From Azonexus sp. (GTDB lineage Bacteria; Pseudomonadota; Gammaproteobacteria; Burkholderiales; Rhodocyclaceae), in the NCBI GenBank assembly GCA_017983615.1, contig JAGOBB010000001.1, positions 1 to 64,000 of the forward strand: 64,000 nt of DNA, in the 5' to 3' direction. Positions within the stretch are counted from its first letter, which is position 1, and each line of letters begins with the position of its first letter. The position numbers and the translations under genes are program-made. Shown here piece after piece: positions 1-9,130 of the stretch. A model generated the notes under the pieces. The model searched no databases, was not told the DNA's origin, and worked only from the letters and a program-made list of their open reading frames with translations.

Positions 1-90
1 AGCCGGAAATGGACCATGCCCATCCGCGACTGGAAATCCGCCCTCACACGCTTTACTATCCAGTTCGAAGATCGAATGACAGAGCGCTAA
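1..90 (+). CDS. Possible 3' end of a truncated CDS
   Basis: Frame 1 is open from the window edge to a TAA at 88-90 and would encode about 29 C-terminal residues including WTMPIRDWKSAL. I do not recognise the family. The stretch is short and frame 2 is also open over most of it, so coding status is uncertain. It sits beside the AT-rich gene at 103-999, and the two could belong to the same accessory segment. Confidence 0.25.
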   Translation, partial: SRKWTMPIRDWKSALTRFTIQFEDRMTER

Positions 91-102
91 CCTAAATCCC
101 GT

Positions 103-999
103 TTACACAAAATTCGGGACACCCTCGTTGGGCATTGAATAAAAATTACAAATTGCACCGATATCTTTCGTATCTTGCTCCAGTTGCTTAGAAGATGCCT
201 GTAAAACATGTGATTCTGGCTTAGCAGATCCAGCGCTTTCTTCCCGCCCCCCCCGTTCTTGAGTCACATCGACAAATGAATTTTGCTTATTGTTAACAAA
301 GGCATGCACGCCAAGCGAAACAAGAATAAAGAAGAAAAAAACACCAGCCCACTTCGAAAATATTTTCGATTTCACATAGATGGGTTCTCCAGTTTTTATC
401 TTCTCCCATTCTTTTTTCAAGAGCCCTCGAGAAATAACAGCCAATTCATTAGTTTGCGTTGATATATCACCTCGAATCACAGCAATCGCCTTCTCGTCCT
501 CATCAATCTCAGCAAGACGACGCAAATTCGCAAGGATTTCTTCCGTTAGGCGCTCAACTGACAGAAACATCGGATCATTTAGCTTGAAGTGCAACCGCGA
601 ATATCCGTAAGCTCGATGAAGCTCTTTTCGAGTTTCCAGAATTGACGTATTAGCAACCTCAAGCATATTTTTTTGATAGTCAAGAGCATGCTTTATCCGT
701 TCTTTCTCTTCGGAATCTCCTTCATTAGCATGTTTCTCCGAGAGCTCGTTACACTTATTTGATCTGAATGTTCGCTCGGCAAAAAAATCACTTAAAGCTG
801 ATACTTTTGAAATCAGATCTGCTAAAGCATCGCGCGCGGAAGTAGTCCACTCTTGGCGGTGATCGGACACGCGCGCTTCCTTATCGTTTACGAGCTTTAC
901 AAAACTAACTACTGCAGTAATGAAGGCTGCCAACAATGCGAAAAAACTAGAAATTACAATCTTGTCCAAAACACCCCCTCCAACAATTAACGCCCACAC
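103..999 (-). CDS. Hypothetical membrane protein with two TM segments, accessory DNA
   Basis: The product is 298 aa and I do not recognise a family. A hydrophobic segment lies near residues 12-35 (KIVISSFFALLAAFITAVVS) and a second near 215-235 (WAGVFFFFILVSLGVHAFV). Between them is a charged, probably helical or coiled-coil stretch rich in Glu, Lys and Arg, consistent with a cytoplasmic domain held between two membrane anchors. The DNA is clearly more AT-rich than the rest of the window and its codon use differs, with many AAA, AAT and TTT codons. This points to horizontal acquisition. It lies on the 3' side of tRNA-Arg, the usual side for an integrated element. No function is assigned. Confidence 0.7.
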   Translation of the reverse strand: MWALIVGGGVLDKIVISSFFALLAAFITAVVSFVKLVNDKEARVSDHRQEWTTSARDALADLISKVSALSDFFAERTFRSNKCNELSEKHANEGDSEEKERIKHALDYQKNMLEVANTSILETRKELHRAYGYSRLHFKLNDPMFLSVERLTEEILANLRRLAEIDEDEKAIAVIRGDISTQTNELAVISRGLLKKEWEKIKTGEPIYVKSKIFSKWAGVFFFFILVSLGVHAFVNNKQNSFVDVTQERGGREESAGSAKPESHVLQASSKQLEQDTKDIGAICNFYSMPNEGVPNFV

Positions 1000-1160
1000 A
1001 AGTAATACAGAGGGCTATGGATACATGGAAAATGGCAGATTACGCCGTTTGCATGAGCCGCTCAAGGCAAAACGACCGAATTCATGCTGAAATTGGCGAC
1101 CTGGGTGGCGAAGGCATGCTTTAGGTAGGGCAGGCTCGCGCCCTGCAAATCATCCACCAG

Positions 1161-1189
1161 AAAACAAAAAAGCCACCGAGAACGGTGGC
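1161..1189 (-). terminator. Intrinsic terminator of tRNA-Arg
   Basis: A 7-bp stem (1172-1178 with 1183-1189) closes a 4-base loop. Read on the minus strand it is followed by a T-rich run (the A-rich block 1161-1171 on the plus strand). It lies 16 bases past the 3' end of tRNA-Arg and is placed to stop that transcript. Confidence 0.75.
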
Positions 1190-1204
1190 CTTTTCTTGAA
1201 TCAC

Positions 1205-1281
1205 TGGCGCGCCTGGCGCGATTCGAACGCACGACCCCTGCCTTCGGAGGGCAGTACTCTATCCAGCTGAGCTACAGGCGC
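1205..1281 (-). tRNA. tRNA-Arg (anticodon CCG)
   Basis: The 77-nt cloverleaf is complete. The acceptor stem GCGCCTG pairs with CAGGCGC, followed by discriminator G and an encoded CCA at 1205-1207. The D-arm reads AGCTCAGCTGGATAGAG. The anticodon stem-loop CTGCC-CTCCGAA-GGCAG gives anticodon CCG. The T-arm carries GTTCGAAT. Its 3' end faces the AT-rich accessory DNA at 1-1000, which makes it a candidate integration site for a mobile element whose other end is outside the window. Confidence 0.97.
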
Positions 1282-1383
1282 TTGGGAGGGGCGATTCTAC
1301 CCTTCCCCGGCGCTTGCGTCCATGTCGGGCTTTGGATTATGCTGTTGGTAATTATTAATTTTGACTAATACTGCAAATTCATC

Positions 1384-2250
1384 ATGCCCATCGATCAGCA
1401 TCGCGAGCTTTCCCACGAAGAAGTCCAGAAGGTGATGTCGACGGTCGACATTCCGTCCTGCCCGAATGCCGTAACCGACGCGATGAAGGAGGCTCAGAAG
1501 GATGAGCCGGACCTGAAGCGGCTGGCCGATGTGATCTCCGGCGACCCCGGCATGTCGGCCGCGGCGCTGAAGCTGGCGAACTCGCCGCTGTTCGGTGCCG
1601 GCAACCGGGTATCGAGCGTGCGCAAGGCGGTGGAGCGACTGGGCATCCAGAATGTGGTGTGTGTGGTGGTGGCGTCTGCCCTGCGCTCGAGCATTACCGG
1701 GCTACCGGCGGCGTGGATCGATCATTTCTGGAAGCGGACGACAATGCTGGCGCTGGTGGCCAGCCTGATCGCCCGGCGCCAATACGGTATTTCGCCGGAT
1801 GCGGCCTATACCTACGCGCTCTTCCACGATGCGGGCGTGCCGTTGATGATGCGGCGCTTTCCAAATTACGGCGAGTTGCTTGAGCGATGCCGGGCGGAAG
1901 GCAAGTTGCTGGGCAACATGGAGGAGGAGTATTTCCCCTGCACGCATCCGATCATCAGTTCGCTGCTGGTGCGCAACTGGGGCCTGCCGGCCATCCTCGG
2001 CCAGGCGATCCGCTTCCATCACGACAACGAGGCTTATGACCTGCCGGACCGCACACTGCCGGGCGGCGCGCTGTCGCTGATCGCGGTGACGCAGGTGGCA
2101 GAGCGCTTGCTGGGCGAGCAGCTGGGAGACGATATCGAAGTCGGCGAATACCTGTTCGAGCGGGCGCTCGATTTTCTCGGGCTTTCGGGCGACGACGTCG
2201 ACGAACTGCGCTCACGGATCGCCGCCGCCATCGAAAACCCGACGGACTGA
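1384..2250 (+). CDS. HDOD domain-containing signalling protein
   Basis: The product is 288 aa with an HDOD domain over roughly residues 20-215. The domain opens with the typical SCPNAVTDAM segment and the ISGDPGMSAAALKLANSPLF core. An HD-like pair (LFHDAG) near residue 147 keeps some metal-dependent phosphohydrolase appearance. HDOD proteins are generally regulatory, linked to c-di-GMP, motility or chemotaxis signalling, and are usually not proven enzymes. No receiver, GAF or GGDEF domain is fused, so it is a stand-alone HDOD protein. The gene is convergent with the NlpC/P60 gene and seems monocistronic. Confidence 0.85.
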   Translation: MPIDQHRELSHEEVQKVMSTVDIPSCPNAVTDAMKEAQKDEPDLKRLADVISGDPGMSAAALKLANSPLFGAGNRVSSVRKAVERLGIQNVVCVVVASALRSSITGLPAAWIDHFWKRTTMLALVASLIARRQYGISPDAAYTYALFHDAGVPLMMRRFPNYGELLERCRAEGKLLGNMEEEYFPCTHPIISSLLVRNWGLPAILGQAIRFHHDNEAYDLPDRTLPGGALSLIAVTQVAERLLGEQLGDDIEVGEYLFERALDFLGLSGDDVDELRSRIAAAIENPTD

Positions 2251-2256
2251 GCCAAC

Positions 2257-2757
2257 TCAGTCGAAGAAGGTGCGCGCCGTCTCGAAGCGCTGGGCGTAGT
2301 AGCTGTCGCTCAGCCGGTCGATACGGACGCGGCCGTTGGTCGCGGGCGCATGGATGAAGCGCGTGTCGCCGATGTAGATGCCGACATGCGACAGCGACCG
2401 GTTCAGGGTATTGAAGAAGACCAGGTCGCCGGGGCGCAGATCGTTGCGGCCGATGGGGCGGCCGTTGCGGGCGATGTCCGCCGCGCTGCCGGACACCTTG
2501 AGCCCGGCCGCCTGGCCGTAGATGTAGCTGACCATGCCGCTGCAATCCAGCCCGGCCTCCGGGTTCTTGCCGCCGAAGCGGTAGCCGGTGTCGATCAAGC
2601 CCATGGCATACATGACCACCTCGTTGCCCTTCTCGCTGACCGGGCGCGAGGCTTGCGCTATAGTTCCCGTCGATGCTTCGGGGCGCGGCGCCGGGCCGCT
2701 GCAGGCAGCGAGCAGCAGGGCCGAAAGGATCGTGGGAAGCAGGACGGTGACGCGCAT
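2257..2757 (-). CDS. NlpC/P60 family lipoprotein (peptidoglycan endopeptidase)
   Basis: The product is 166 aa. The N-terminus is a lipoprotein signal ending in LLAAC with acylated Cys19. The NlpC/P60 domain spans about residues 45-160. The catalytic Cys72 lies in DCSGM, His124 in LSHVG, and a third polar position is His136 in FIHAP, so the Cys-His-His triad is intact. Such enzymes cleave the D-Glu to diaminopimelate bond in wall peptides. It is probably outer-membrane anchored and resembles small Spr/MepS-type lipoproteins. It is divergent from gabD with about 60 bp between the starts. Confidence 0.9.
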   Translation of the reverse strand: MRVTVLLPTILSALLLAACSGPAPRPEASTGTIAQASRPVSEKGNEVVMYAMGLIDTGYRFGGKNPEAGLDCSGMVSYIYGQAAGLKVSGSAADIARNGRPIGRNDLRPGDLVFFNTLNRSLSHVGIYIGDTRFIHAPATNGRVRIDRLSDSYYAQRFETARTFFD

Positions 2758-2820
2758 TCTTGCAAGCTTTTTTCGGGAAACATCGGGTAACTTACCGTTT
2801 CCTCAGGATTTTTCAAGACC

Positions 2821-4275
<1,455 letters not shown>

Positions 4276-4279
4276 GCAG

Positions 4280-4936
4280 ATGGCAAAACTGGTGATCATC
4301 GGCTTTCTGGCAGTGCTGGCTGGCGTTTTCTGGCGCAACTGGAGCCGTCAGCGGCGGGCGTCGTACATCGACAACTTCCCGCTCGAACGTTATCTCGACC
4401 AGCGGCTGGCAGCGCGCCGGCCGGAACTGAGCGCCGATCAGCGGGCGCAGGTGTTCGCTGCACTGAACGATTATTTTCACCTCTGCCACCAGGCCGGCCG
4501 GCGCATGGTCTCCATGCCCTCGCAAGCCGTCGACGATGCCTGGCACGAGTTCATCCTGTTCACCCGGCAATACGACACGTTCTGCCGCCACGCTTTCGGC
4601 CGCTTCCTGCACCACACACCAGCCGAGGCGATGAGCACGCCAACGCAGGCGAGCGAGGGGCTGAAGCGCGCCTGGCGGCTGGCCTGCGCCCACGAGAAGA
4701 TCGACCCGAAGGCGCCGTCGCGCCTGCCCCGGCTGTTCGCGCTCGACGCAGCGCTGGGCATTGCCGGCGGCTTCGTCTATCAGCTGGACTGCCTGGCGGC
4801 CAGTGGTGGCGCGGCAGGCTCGGGATACTGCGCCAGCCACATCGGCTGCGGCGGCGGGTGTTCTGGGGATTCCGGCAGCAGTTCGGATAGCTCGGACGGC
4901 GGTGGCGACGGCGGGGGTTGTGGCGGCGGGGACTAA
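4280..4936 (+). CDS. GRDP-like (glycine-rich domain protein-like) membrane-anchored protein
   Basis: From the ATG at 4280 the product is 218 aa; a longer upstream frame overlaps gabD and is unlikely. The N-terminus has one TM helix (MAKLVIIGFLAVLAGVFW). The middle carries an AVDDAWHEFILFTRQYDTFC segment, which resembles the W-H-x-F signature of the GRDP-like family (PF07173) known from plants and some bacteria. The C-terminus is a low-complexity tail of Gly, Ser, Asp and Cys (CGGGC, then DGGGDGGGCGGGD). Function is unknown. A Cys- and Asp-rich tail could bind metal, but that is speculation. It follows gabD by 4 bp. Confidence 0.7.
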   Translation: MAKLVIIGFLAVLAGVFWRNWSRQRRASYIDNFPLERYLDQRLAARRPELSADQRAQVFAALNDYFHLCHQAGRRMVSMPSQAVDDAWHEFILFTRQYDTFCRHAFGRFLHHTPAEAMSTPTQASEGLKRAWRLACAHEKIDPKAPSRLPRLFALDAALGIAGGFVYQLDCLAASGGAAGSGYCASHIGCGGGCSGDSGSSSDSSDGGGDGGGCGGGD

Positions 4937-4942
4937 GCCGCC

Positions 4943-6985
4943 TCAGGCCGCATCGGCCGAGAACACGACGACCCGGTTGCGGCCGCCATTCTTGGCCAGG
5001 TAGAGGGCCAGGTCGGCCGACTGCGAAAGCTCGTCGGGTGTCTTGCCGTGATCGGGATAGGCGGCGACGCCGGCCGAGGTGGTGAAGGTCAGCTCGAACT
5101 TGCCGAACGGCACCCGGATGTCGGCGATCTGCTGGCGCCAGCGTTCGGCGCGTTCGGCGGCAATGGCCAGCGGCATGTGCGGCATCAGGATGATGAATTC
5201 CTCGCCGCCATAGCGACAAAGGACGTCCTCGTGCCGAATGTCGGCCCGCAGGGTTTCAGCGAGGACGATCAAGGCCTGATCGCCCGCCTGATGGCCATAG
5301 GTGTCGTTGATCTGCTTGAAGTGATCGAGGTCGAGAATGACCAGCGCCAGCGGGTAGCCTTCGCGGCGCGCCCGCGACAGTTCACGCTCCAGCGTTTCGT
5401 CGAGATAACGACGGTTGAAGCAGCCGGTCAGGCTGTCGCGGATCGCCTGTTCCTGCAGGGCGACATGCAGGCTCTCGATCTCGTCCAGTTGCTTGCGCAG
5501 CGTGTCGTTGGCTTCACGAAGCTGGGCTTCAACACGGCGCCGTTCGGTGATGTCGCGGGCGATGCCAAGTACCGAGTGCGGCGTGCCCTCGGCATCGACC
5601 AGAAAGCTGGCGACGACCTCGGAGAAGATGGTGCCCCCATTCTTGTGCGGCTGCTCGACTTCGGCCATCGCCGACAGGGCGCCCTTGTCGCCGGCGGCGA
5701 TCCTTCGCAGATGTTCGTCAAGCATCGCCGTGACCTTGGTGTAGGACTCGGGCTGAAGGGTAGCGGACAACGGCTGGCCGATCACTTCATCCGGCTCGAA
5801 CCCGCGCGCGCCCTGGATCGACGGACTGACGTAGGTAAACCGCCGGGTGGCCAGATCGAGGGTCCAGATGACGTCCTTGCTGTGCTCGGCCAGCTGCCGG
5901 TAGCGTTCCTCGCTGGTGCGCAGGGCGCGTTCAAAAACACGTCGCGAGATCATCTCGCGGCTGAGGCTGCGGGTGAGACGGGCAAAATACAGGGCAGCGA
6001 TGGCGACGGCCAGGATGAGCATGATGGCGCCGGTGAGCACAAAACCAAACCATGGCGGCAGCTTGCGCTCCTCCGCTTCGAAGATCAGACCGGCGATTGA
6101 ATGCTTCTCCGGCAGCATGTCCAGTTCGGCGTAGGTCTGGGCAATCTGCTGCCAGCGGGCAGCCGACTGTTGGCCGATCTCGACCAGTTCCGGCTGCATC
6201 AGGCGCTTGAGTTCGTTGGCCTCGAAGAGCAGATGATCACGATTGTGGCGCTGGGAATACTTCTTCAGGATCAGGTCGGCGATTTCCTCGGAATGGGCCA
6301 TCGCGTAGGCCCAGCCCTGTATCGCCGCCGCCCGGAAGGCACGAACGCGGGCCACCGAGCCGCGGGCACGGGCCTCGCTGGTAAACAGGGTGTCGCCGTA
6401 GAAGTTGATGCCGGCGGCCGACGGGTTGAAGGCGAGATAGGGAAACCCGGCCTCGCGCAGGACATAGGGTTCGTCGGTCAGGTAGGCCGACAGGGCATCG
6501 ACGCGACCGGAGATCAGATCCTTGGGGTCGAAGCTGTGCGCCACCGCCGTGTAGTTGGTGATGCCTTCCCGGCGCAGATAGGCAAAGAGTTCTGTTTCGT
6601 GTGGCGTCAGCATGATGCGGCCGCCTTTGAGCGCATCGACGCTGGTGACCTTCCGGCGATTGACGAGCAGGACCAGCGGTGAGTTCTGAACGATGGCAGC
6701 CAGCGCCACGACAGGCTCGCCCTTGGCCCGATGCAAGGCCAGTTCCGATGCGGCAACGCCGAAATCGGCCTCGCCCTCGAGCACGGACTCAATGGGATCG
6801 TGCCCTTCGCTCAGCTCCCTCAGACTGACGTCGAAGCCGGCATCGCGGAAGTAGCCTTTCTCGATGGCGGCGTAATAGCCGGCAAACTGGAACTGATGCT
6901 TCCAGTTCAATTGCACGACGACCCGCTCCAGCGCGGAGGCTGGCACCAGGAATATGGCGAGGAAAATAAGGACGAGGAGACGCAC
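4943..6985 (-). CDS. NMT1-type periplasmic sensor / PAS / GGDEF diguanylate cyclase
   Basis: The product is 680 aa. A signal peptide is followed by an NMT1/THI5-like solute-binding domain (about residues 20-300, starting VVQLNWKHQFQFAGYYAA). Next come one TM helix (about 315-340), a PAS domain with PAC segment (about 360-490), a short coiled coil, and a C-terminal GGDEF domain. The active site is GGEEF at 593-597. The inhibitory I-site RHED sits at 584-587, five residues upstream, so product inhibition is likely. It should make c-di-GMP in response to a periplasmic ligand, perhaps a pyrimidine or thiamine-precursor-like molecule given the binding-domain family (inference). It is followed by about 30 bp and then the 48-aa gene. 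Confidence 0.88.
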   Translation of the reverse strand: MRLLVLIFLAIFLVPASALERVVVQLNWKHQFQFAGYYAAIEKGYFRDAGFDVSLRELSEGHDPIESVLEGEADFGVAASELALHRAKGEPVVALAAIVQNSPLVLLVNRRKVTSVDALKGGRIMLTPHETELFAYLRREGITNYTAVAHSFDPKDLISGRVDALSAYLTDEPYVLREAGFPYLAFNPSAAGINFYGDTLFTSEARARGSVARVRAFRAAAIQGWAYAMAHSEEIADLILKKYSQRHNRDHLLFEANELKRLMQPELVEIGQQSAARWQQIAQTYAELDMLPEKHSIAGLIFEAEERKLPPWFGFVLTGAIMLILAVAIAALYFARLTRSLSREMISRRVFERALRTSEERYRQLAEHSKDVIWTLDLATRRFTYVSPSIQGARGFEPDEVIGQPLSATLQPESYTKVTAMLDEHLRRIAAGDKGALSAMAEVEQPHKNGGTIFSEVVASFLVDAEGTPHSVLGIARDITERRRVEAQLREANDTLRKQLDEIESLHVALQEQAIRDSLTGCFNRRYLDETLERELSRARREGYPLALVILDLDHFKQINDTYGHQAGDQALIVLAETLRADIRHEDVLCRYGGEEFIILMPHMPLAIAAERAERWRQQIADIRVPFGKFELTFTTSAGVAAYPDHGKTPDELSQSADLALYLAKNGGRNRVVVFSADAA

Positions 6986-7018
6986 GAACGTAATTATGAA
7001 TTAATTCGTGCAGTTTTG

Positions 7019-7165
7019 TTATTTATGATAAGTCCGACTGCTCCCGCCAGAGCCGCCATGACCGGGGTTTGCGACGTTGTCGAACAGGTTCCAGCCCTGC
7101 TGCTGGGCATAGGCAAAAAGCATTACGGCGAAGACGCCAGTGGCCAGCGTGAATTTATCGAACAT
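7019..7165 (-). CDS. 48-aa small membrane protein downstream of the DUF4178 gene
   Basis: This short frame encodes 48 aa, starting MFDKFTLATGVFAVMLFAYA. One hydrophobic helix covers about residues 5-20, then a polar Gly/Ser-rich tail (GHGGSGGSSRTYHK). The ATG overlaps the TGA of the DUF4178 gene in a TGATG arrangement, which indicates translational coupling and is the main evidence that the gene is real. The function is unknown. It is probably a small inner-membrane partner of the DUF4178/SPFH/DUF350 system. Confidence 0.7.
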   Translation of the reverse strand: MFDKFTLATGVFAVMLFAYAQQQGWNLFDNVANPGHGGSGGSSRTYHK

Positions 7166-9096
7166 CAGTCGTCGCCTCCGTCGGAATCGTCGCTGCTCAC
7201 CGGCGCATGGTCGCTTTCTGCCCAGCGGCTGCCCTCGAAGGCGGCACGGCGCATCGTGGTAAAGATCGGGAAGACCAGCAGGAAGGCCATGACCAGCACG
7301 AAATTGGACCAGCCGGCGCCGGCGGTGTGCACTTCCAGCCGGTCACGAACGGCCACCGACTTGTCCGTCGCCATGTCGGGGTCGATGGTCAGGTAATAGG
7401 TGCCGGCCGGGATGTTCAGGAAGACCACCTCGTCGTCGCGGCTGCCTTCGGTCCAGGCGCCGTCATCGTAACCGCTGTAGAAAGAAAGCTCGCGGGCGGC
7501 CGGCCAGGCGGCGCCGGTGGCCTTGTTGACCAGCAGCAGGTCGAGACCGATCCAGTTGTTGTTCAGCGAGGTCGAATTGCTGACGGCGATTTTCTTCGGC
7601 TTGCCGGTGATCTCGAATTCGCGGGACTGGACTTCGTCGGCGTTGCGCGGTTCGAAGGTGAAGTCCTGACGTAGCAATTGTTTGCCGCCCAAAATGAACA
7701 CGAAGAAGATCTGGACAACGATGGCGAGCAGCGCCAATTTGCCGAACAGGCTCCAGACCCGCCGGTTGGTGTCGTCCCACGGATTCGGCTGGTTGGCGAA
7801 AACACCGATCGGCTCGGGGAGTTCCGTCGGCAATTTGAAGGCTTCAGCGATGGTCTCCGGCGCCACGTAAAAGCCCTGCGTCCAGGTCAGGTCGTTGCCG
7901 GTAGATTCGCGCGACAGCATCAGGGGTGGCGCGACGTAATCGACGACGCGGTTGGTTTCGCCGCGTTTGACCCGCCAGGTGAATTCACCGGCGACCTGGA
8001 TCACCTCGGCAATCGGCGTCGTCGCGAAATGCTTGAAGCTCTGGCCACTCCAGCGGACGTCGGCCAATTCCATCGCGCCGCTGCTGGCCGGCGGATTGGA
8101 CAGCACGTCGGCGATATTCCAGTGGCCGTTGTACTCGGTCAGCCAGCGGTAGCTGCCATGCTCGCCGGCCAGCAGGTATTCACGCCAGTCGTAGGAAATG
8201 CCGTCGACTTTGGTCTGTTTGACCAGAAAGCCGATCACCTCGACCGGCTTGTCCTCCAGCCGGCCCTTGCTGCCCAGCGGCAGACGGGGGATGTATTTTT
8301 CATCGCGGTTGCCGAGGGCTTTCGACAGCACCTTGTAATTCTCGTCGGCCGTATCGACGACAGCGCCACAGGACACGCAGCCGACCGCAAGAATTTCTGC
8401 CGAGCGCGCCTGCATCGGCGAACCGCAGCTCGGGCAGCGGAAGACACGCGCTTCGAACGTCGACGTCGGTACCGCCATGCCGTCGCGCAGGTTGTTCATC
8501 TTCAGCGACTTGAAGGCGATGGCCTCGCCGACGAACAGCAGCGGTGGCGTTTCGGAGTAGTCGAGGGTGGCGAAATTGGCGCCATTGCGCAGGTCGACGG
8601 CCGAGACCGGATAACCGGCCCCGACCTTGAACGGCAACTCGCCCTGACCGGCGATGCACTCGGCGTTCTCGATGTTGCTGACCGTCCAGGTCTGGCTGGC
8701 CAGCACGAAGCGCTGGCCGATCTTCAGGTCGTCGAAAGGCGGCAGCGCTTCCGGGACATACTGCGCGAAGGTGAGCACATACTCTCCGCCGGCCTCCGAC
8801 AGCCAGCCGGTGCGCATGTCGTCGAACAGCAGGTGCCATTCGTTCCAGATGCCTTGGCTGTACTTGATCTGGATGCGCCCGATCAGCGCGAAATGGACGC
8901 CCTTGTAGCTGCCTTCGGCACCCAATTGAAGCGGCGAGCGGTCTTCGACCAACGCCGCCATCTTGCCGATGTCTTCCAGGTTCTGGTCGTGGCGGACCAG
9001 TGTGCTCTGGCAATAGTCACAGACGGCAAAGACCGACGACGCCGATTTGAACGCAACCGGCGCGCCGCAGGAGGGGCAGGAGGCACTGAGAGCCAA
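7165..9096 (-). CDS. DUF4178 domain-containing zinc-ribbon membrane protein
   Basis: The product is 643 aa. It begins with a zinc ribbon (CPSCG and CDYC, residues 8-30), then a DUF4178 domain (about 60-190). A second Cys pair set (CPSCG, CVSCG) lies near 220-245, then a second DUF4178-like domain (about 280-420). A TM helix lies near 450 (LALLAIVVQIFFVFILGG) and a C-terminal TM near 610. The first codon appears to be TTG at 9096; there is no in-frame ATG between it and the upstream stop. It sits in an operon with DUF350 and SPFH-SHOCT genes. Such clusters are predicted to act in membrane stress, but the biochemical function is not established. Confidence 0.85.
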   Translation of the reverse strand: MALSASCPSCGAPVAFKSASSVFAVCDYCQSTLVRHDQNLEDIGKMAALVEDRSPLQLGAEGSYKGVHFALIGRIQIKYSQGIWNEWHLLFDDMRTGWLSEAGGEYVLTFAQYVPEALPPFDDLKIGQRFVLASQTWTVSNIENAECIAGQGELPFKVGAGYPVSAVDLRNGANFATLDYSETPPLLFVGEAIAFKSLKMNNLRDGMAVPTSTFEARVFRCPSCGSPMQARSAEILAVGCVSCGAVVDTADENYKVLSKALGNRDEKYIPRLPLGSKGRLEDKPVEVIGFLVKQTKVDGISYDWREYLLAGEHGSYRWLTEYNGHWNIADVLSNPPASSGAMELADVRWSGQSFKHFATTPIAEVIQVAGEFTWRVKRGETNRVVDYVAPPLMLSRESTGNDLTWTQGFYVAPETIAEAFKLPTELPEPIGVFANQPNPWDDTNRRVWSLFGKLALLAIVVQIFFVFILGGKQLLRQDFTFEPRNADEVQSREFEITGKPKKIAVSNSTSLNNNWIGLDLLLVNKATGAAWPAARELSFYSGYDDGAWTEGSRDDEVVFLNIPAGTYYLTIDPDMATDKSVAVRDRLEVHTAGAGWSNFVLVMAFLLVFPIFTTMRRAAFEGSRWAESDHAPVSSDDSDGGDD

Positions 9097-9130
9097 AATG
9101 CTACGGTCAGCTCAATTTTTTGAGCAATTC
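9097..9130 (+). repeat. ACGGTC repeat copy 2 (SPFH/DUF4178 junction)
   Basis: Exact AATGCTACGGTC at 9097-9108. The stem GCTC 9110-9113 pairs with GAGC 9122-9125 across an 8-nt T-rich loop. The arms differ from copy 1 yet still pair. The element covers the stop codon of the SPFH gene and abuts the TTG start of the DUF4178 gene. Confidence 0.85.

Noticed and set aside
1062-1160. Open minus-strand stretch beside the tRNA-Arg terminator with a protein-like sequence (LPYLKHAFATQVANF)
   Set aside because: There is no start codon or upstream coding context because the tRNA and terminator cut it off. It might be a gene relic at the island edge, but evidence is too thin.
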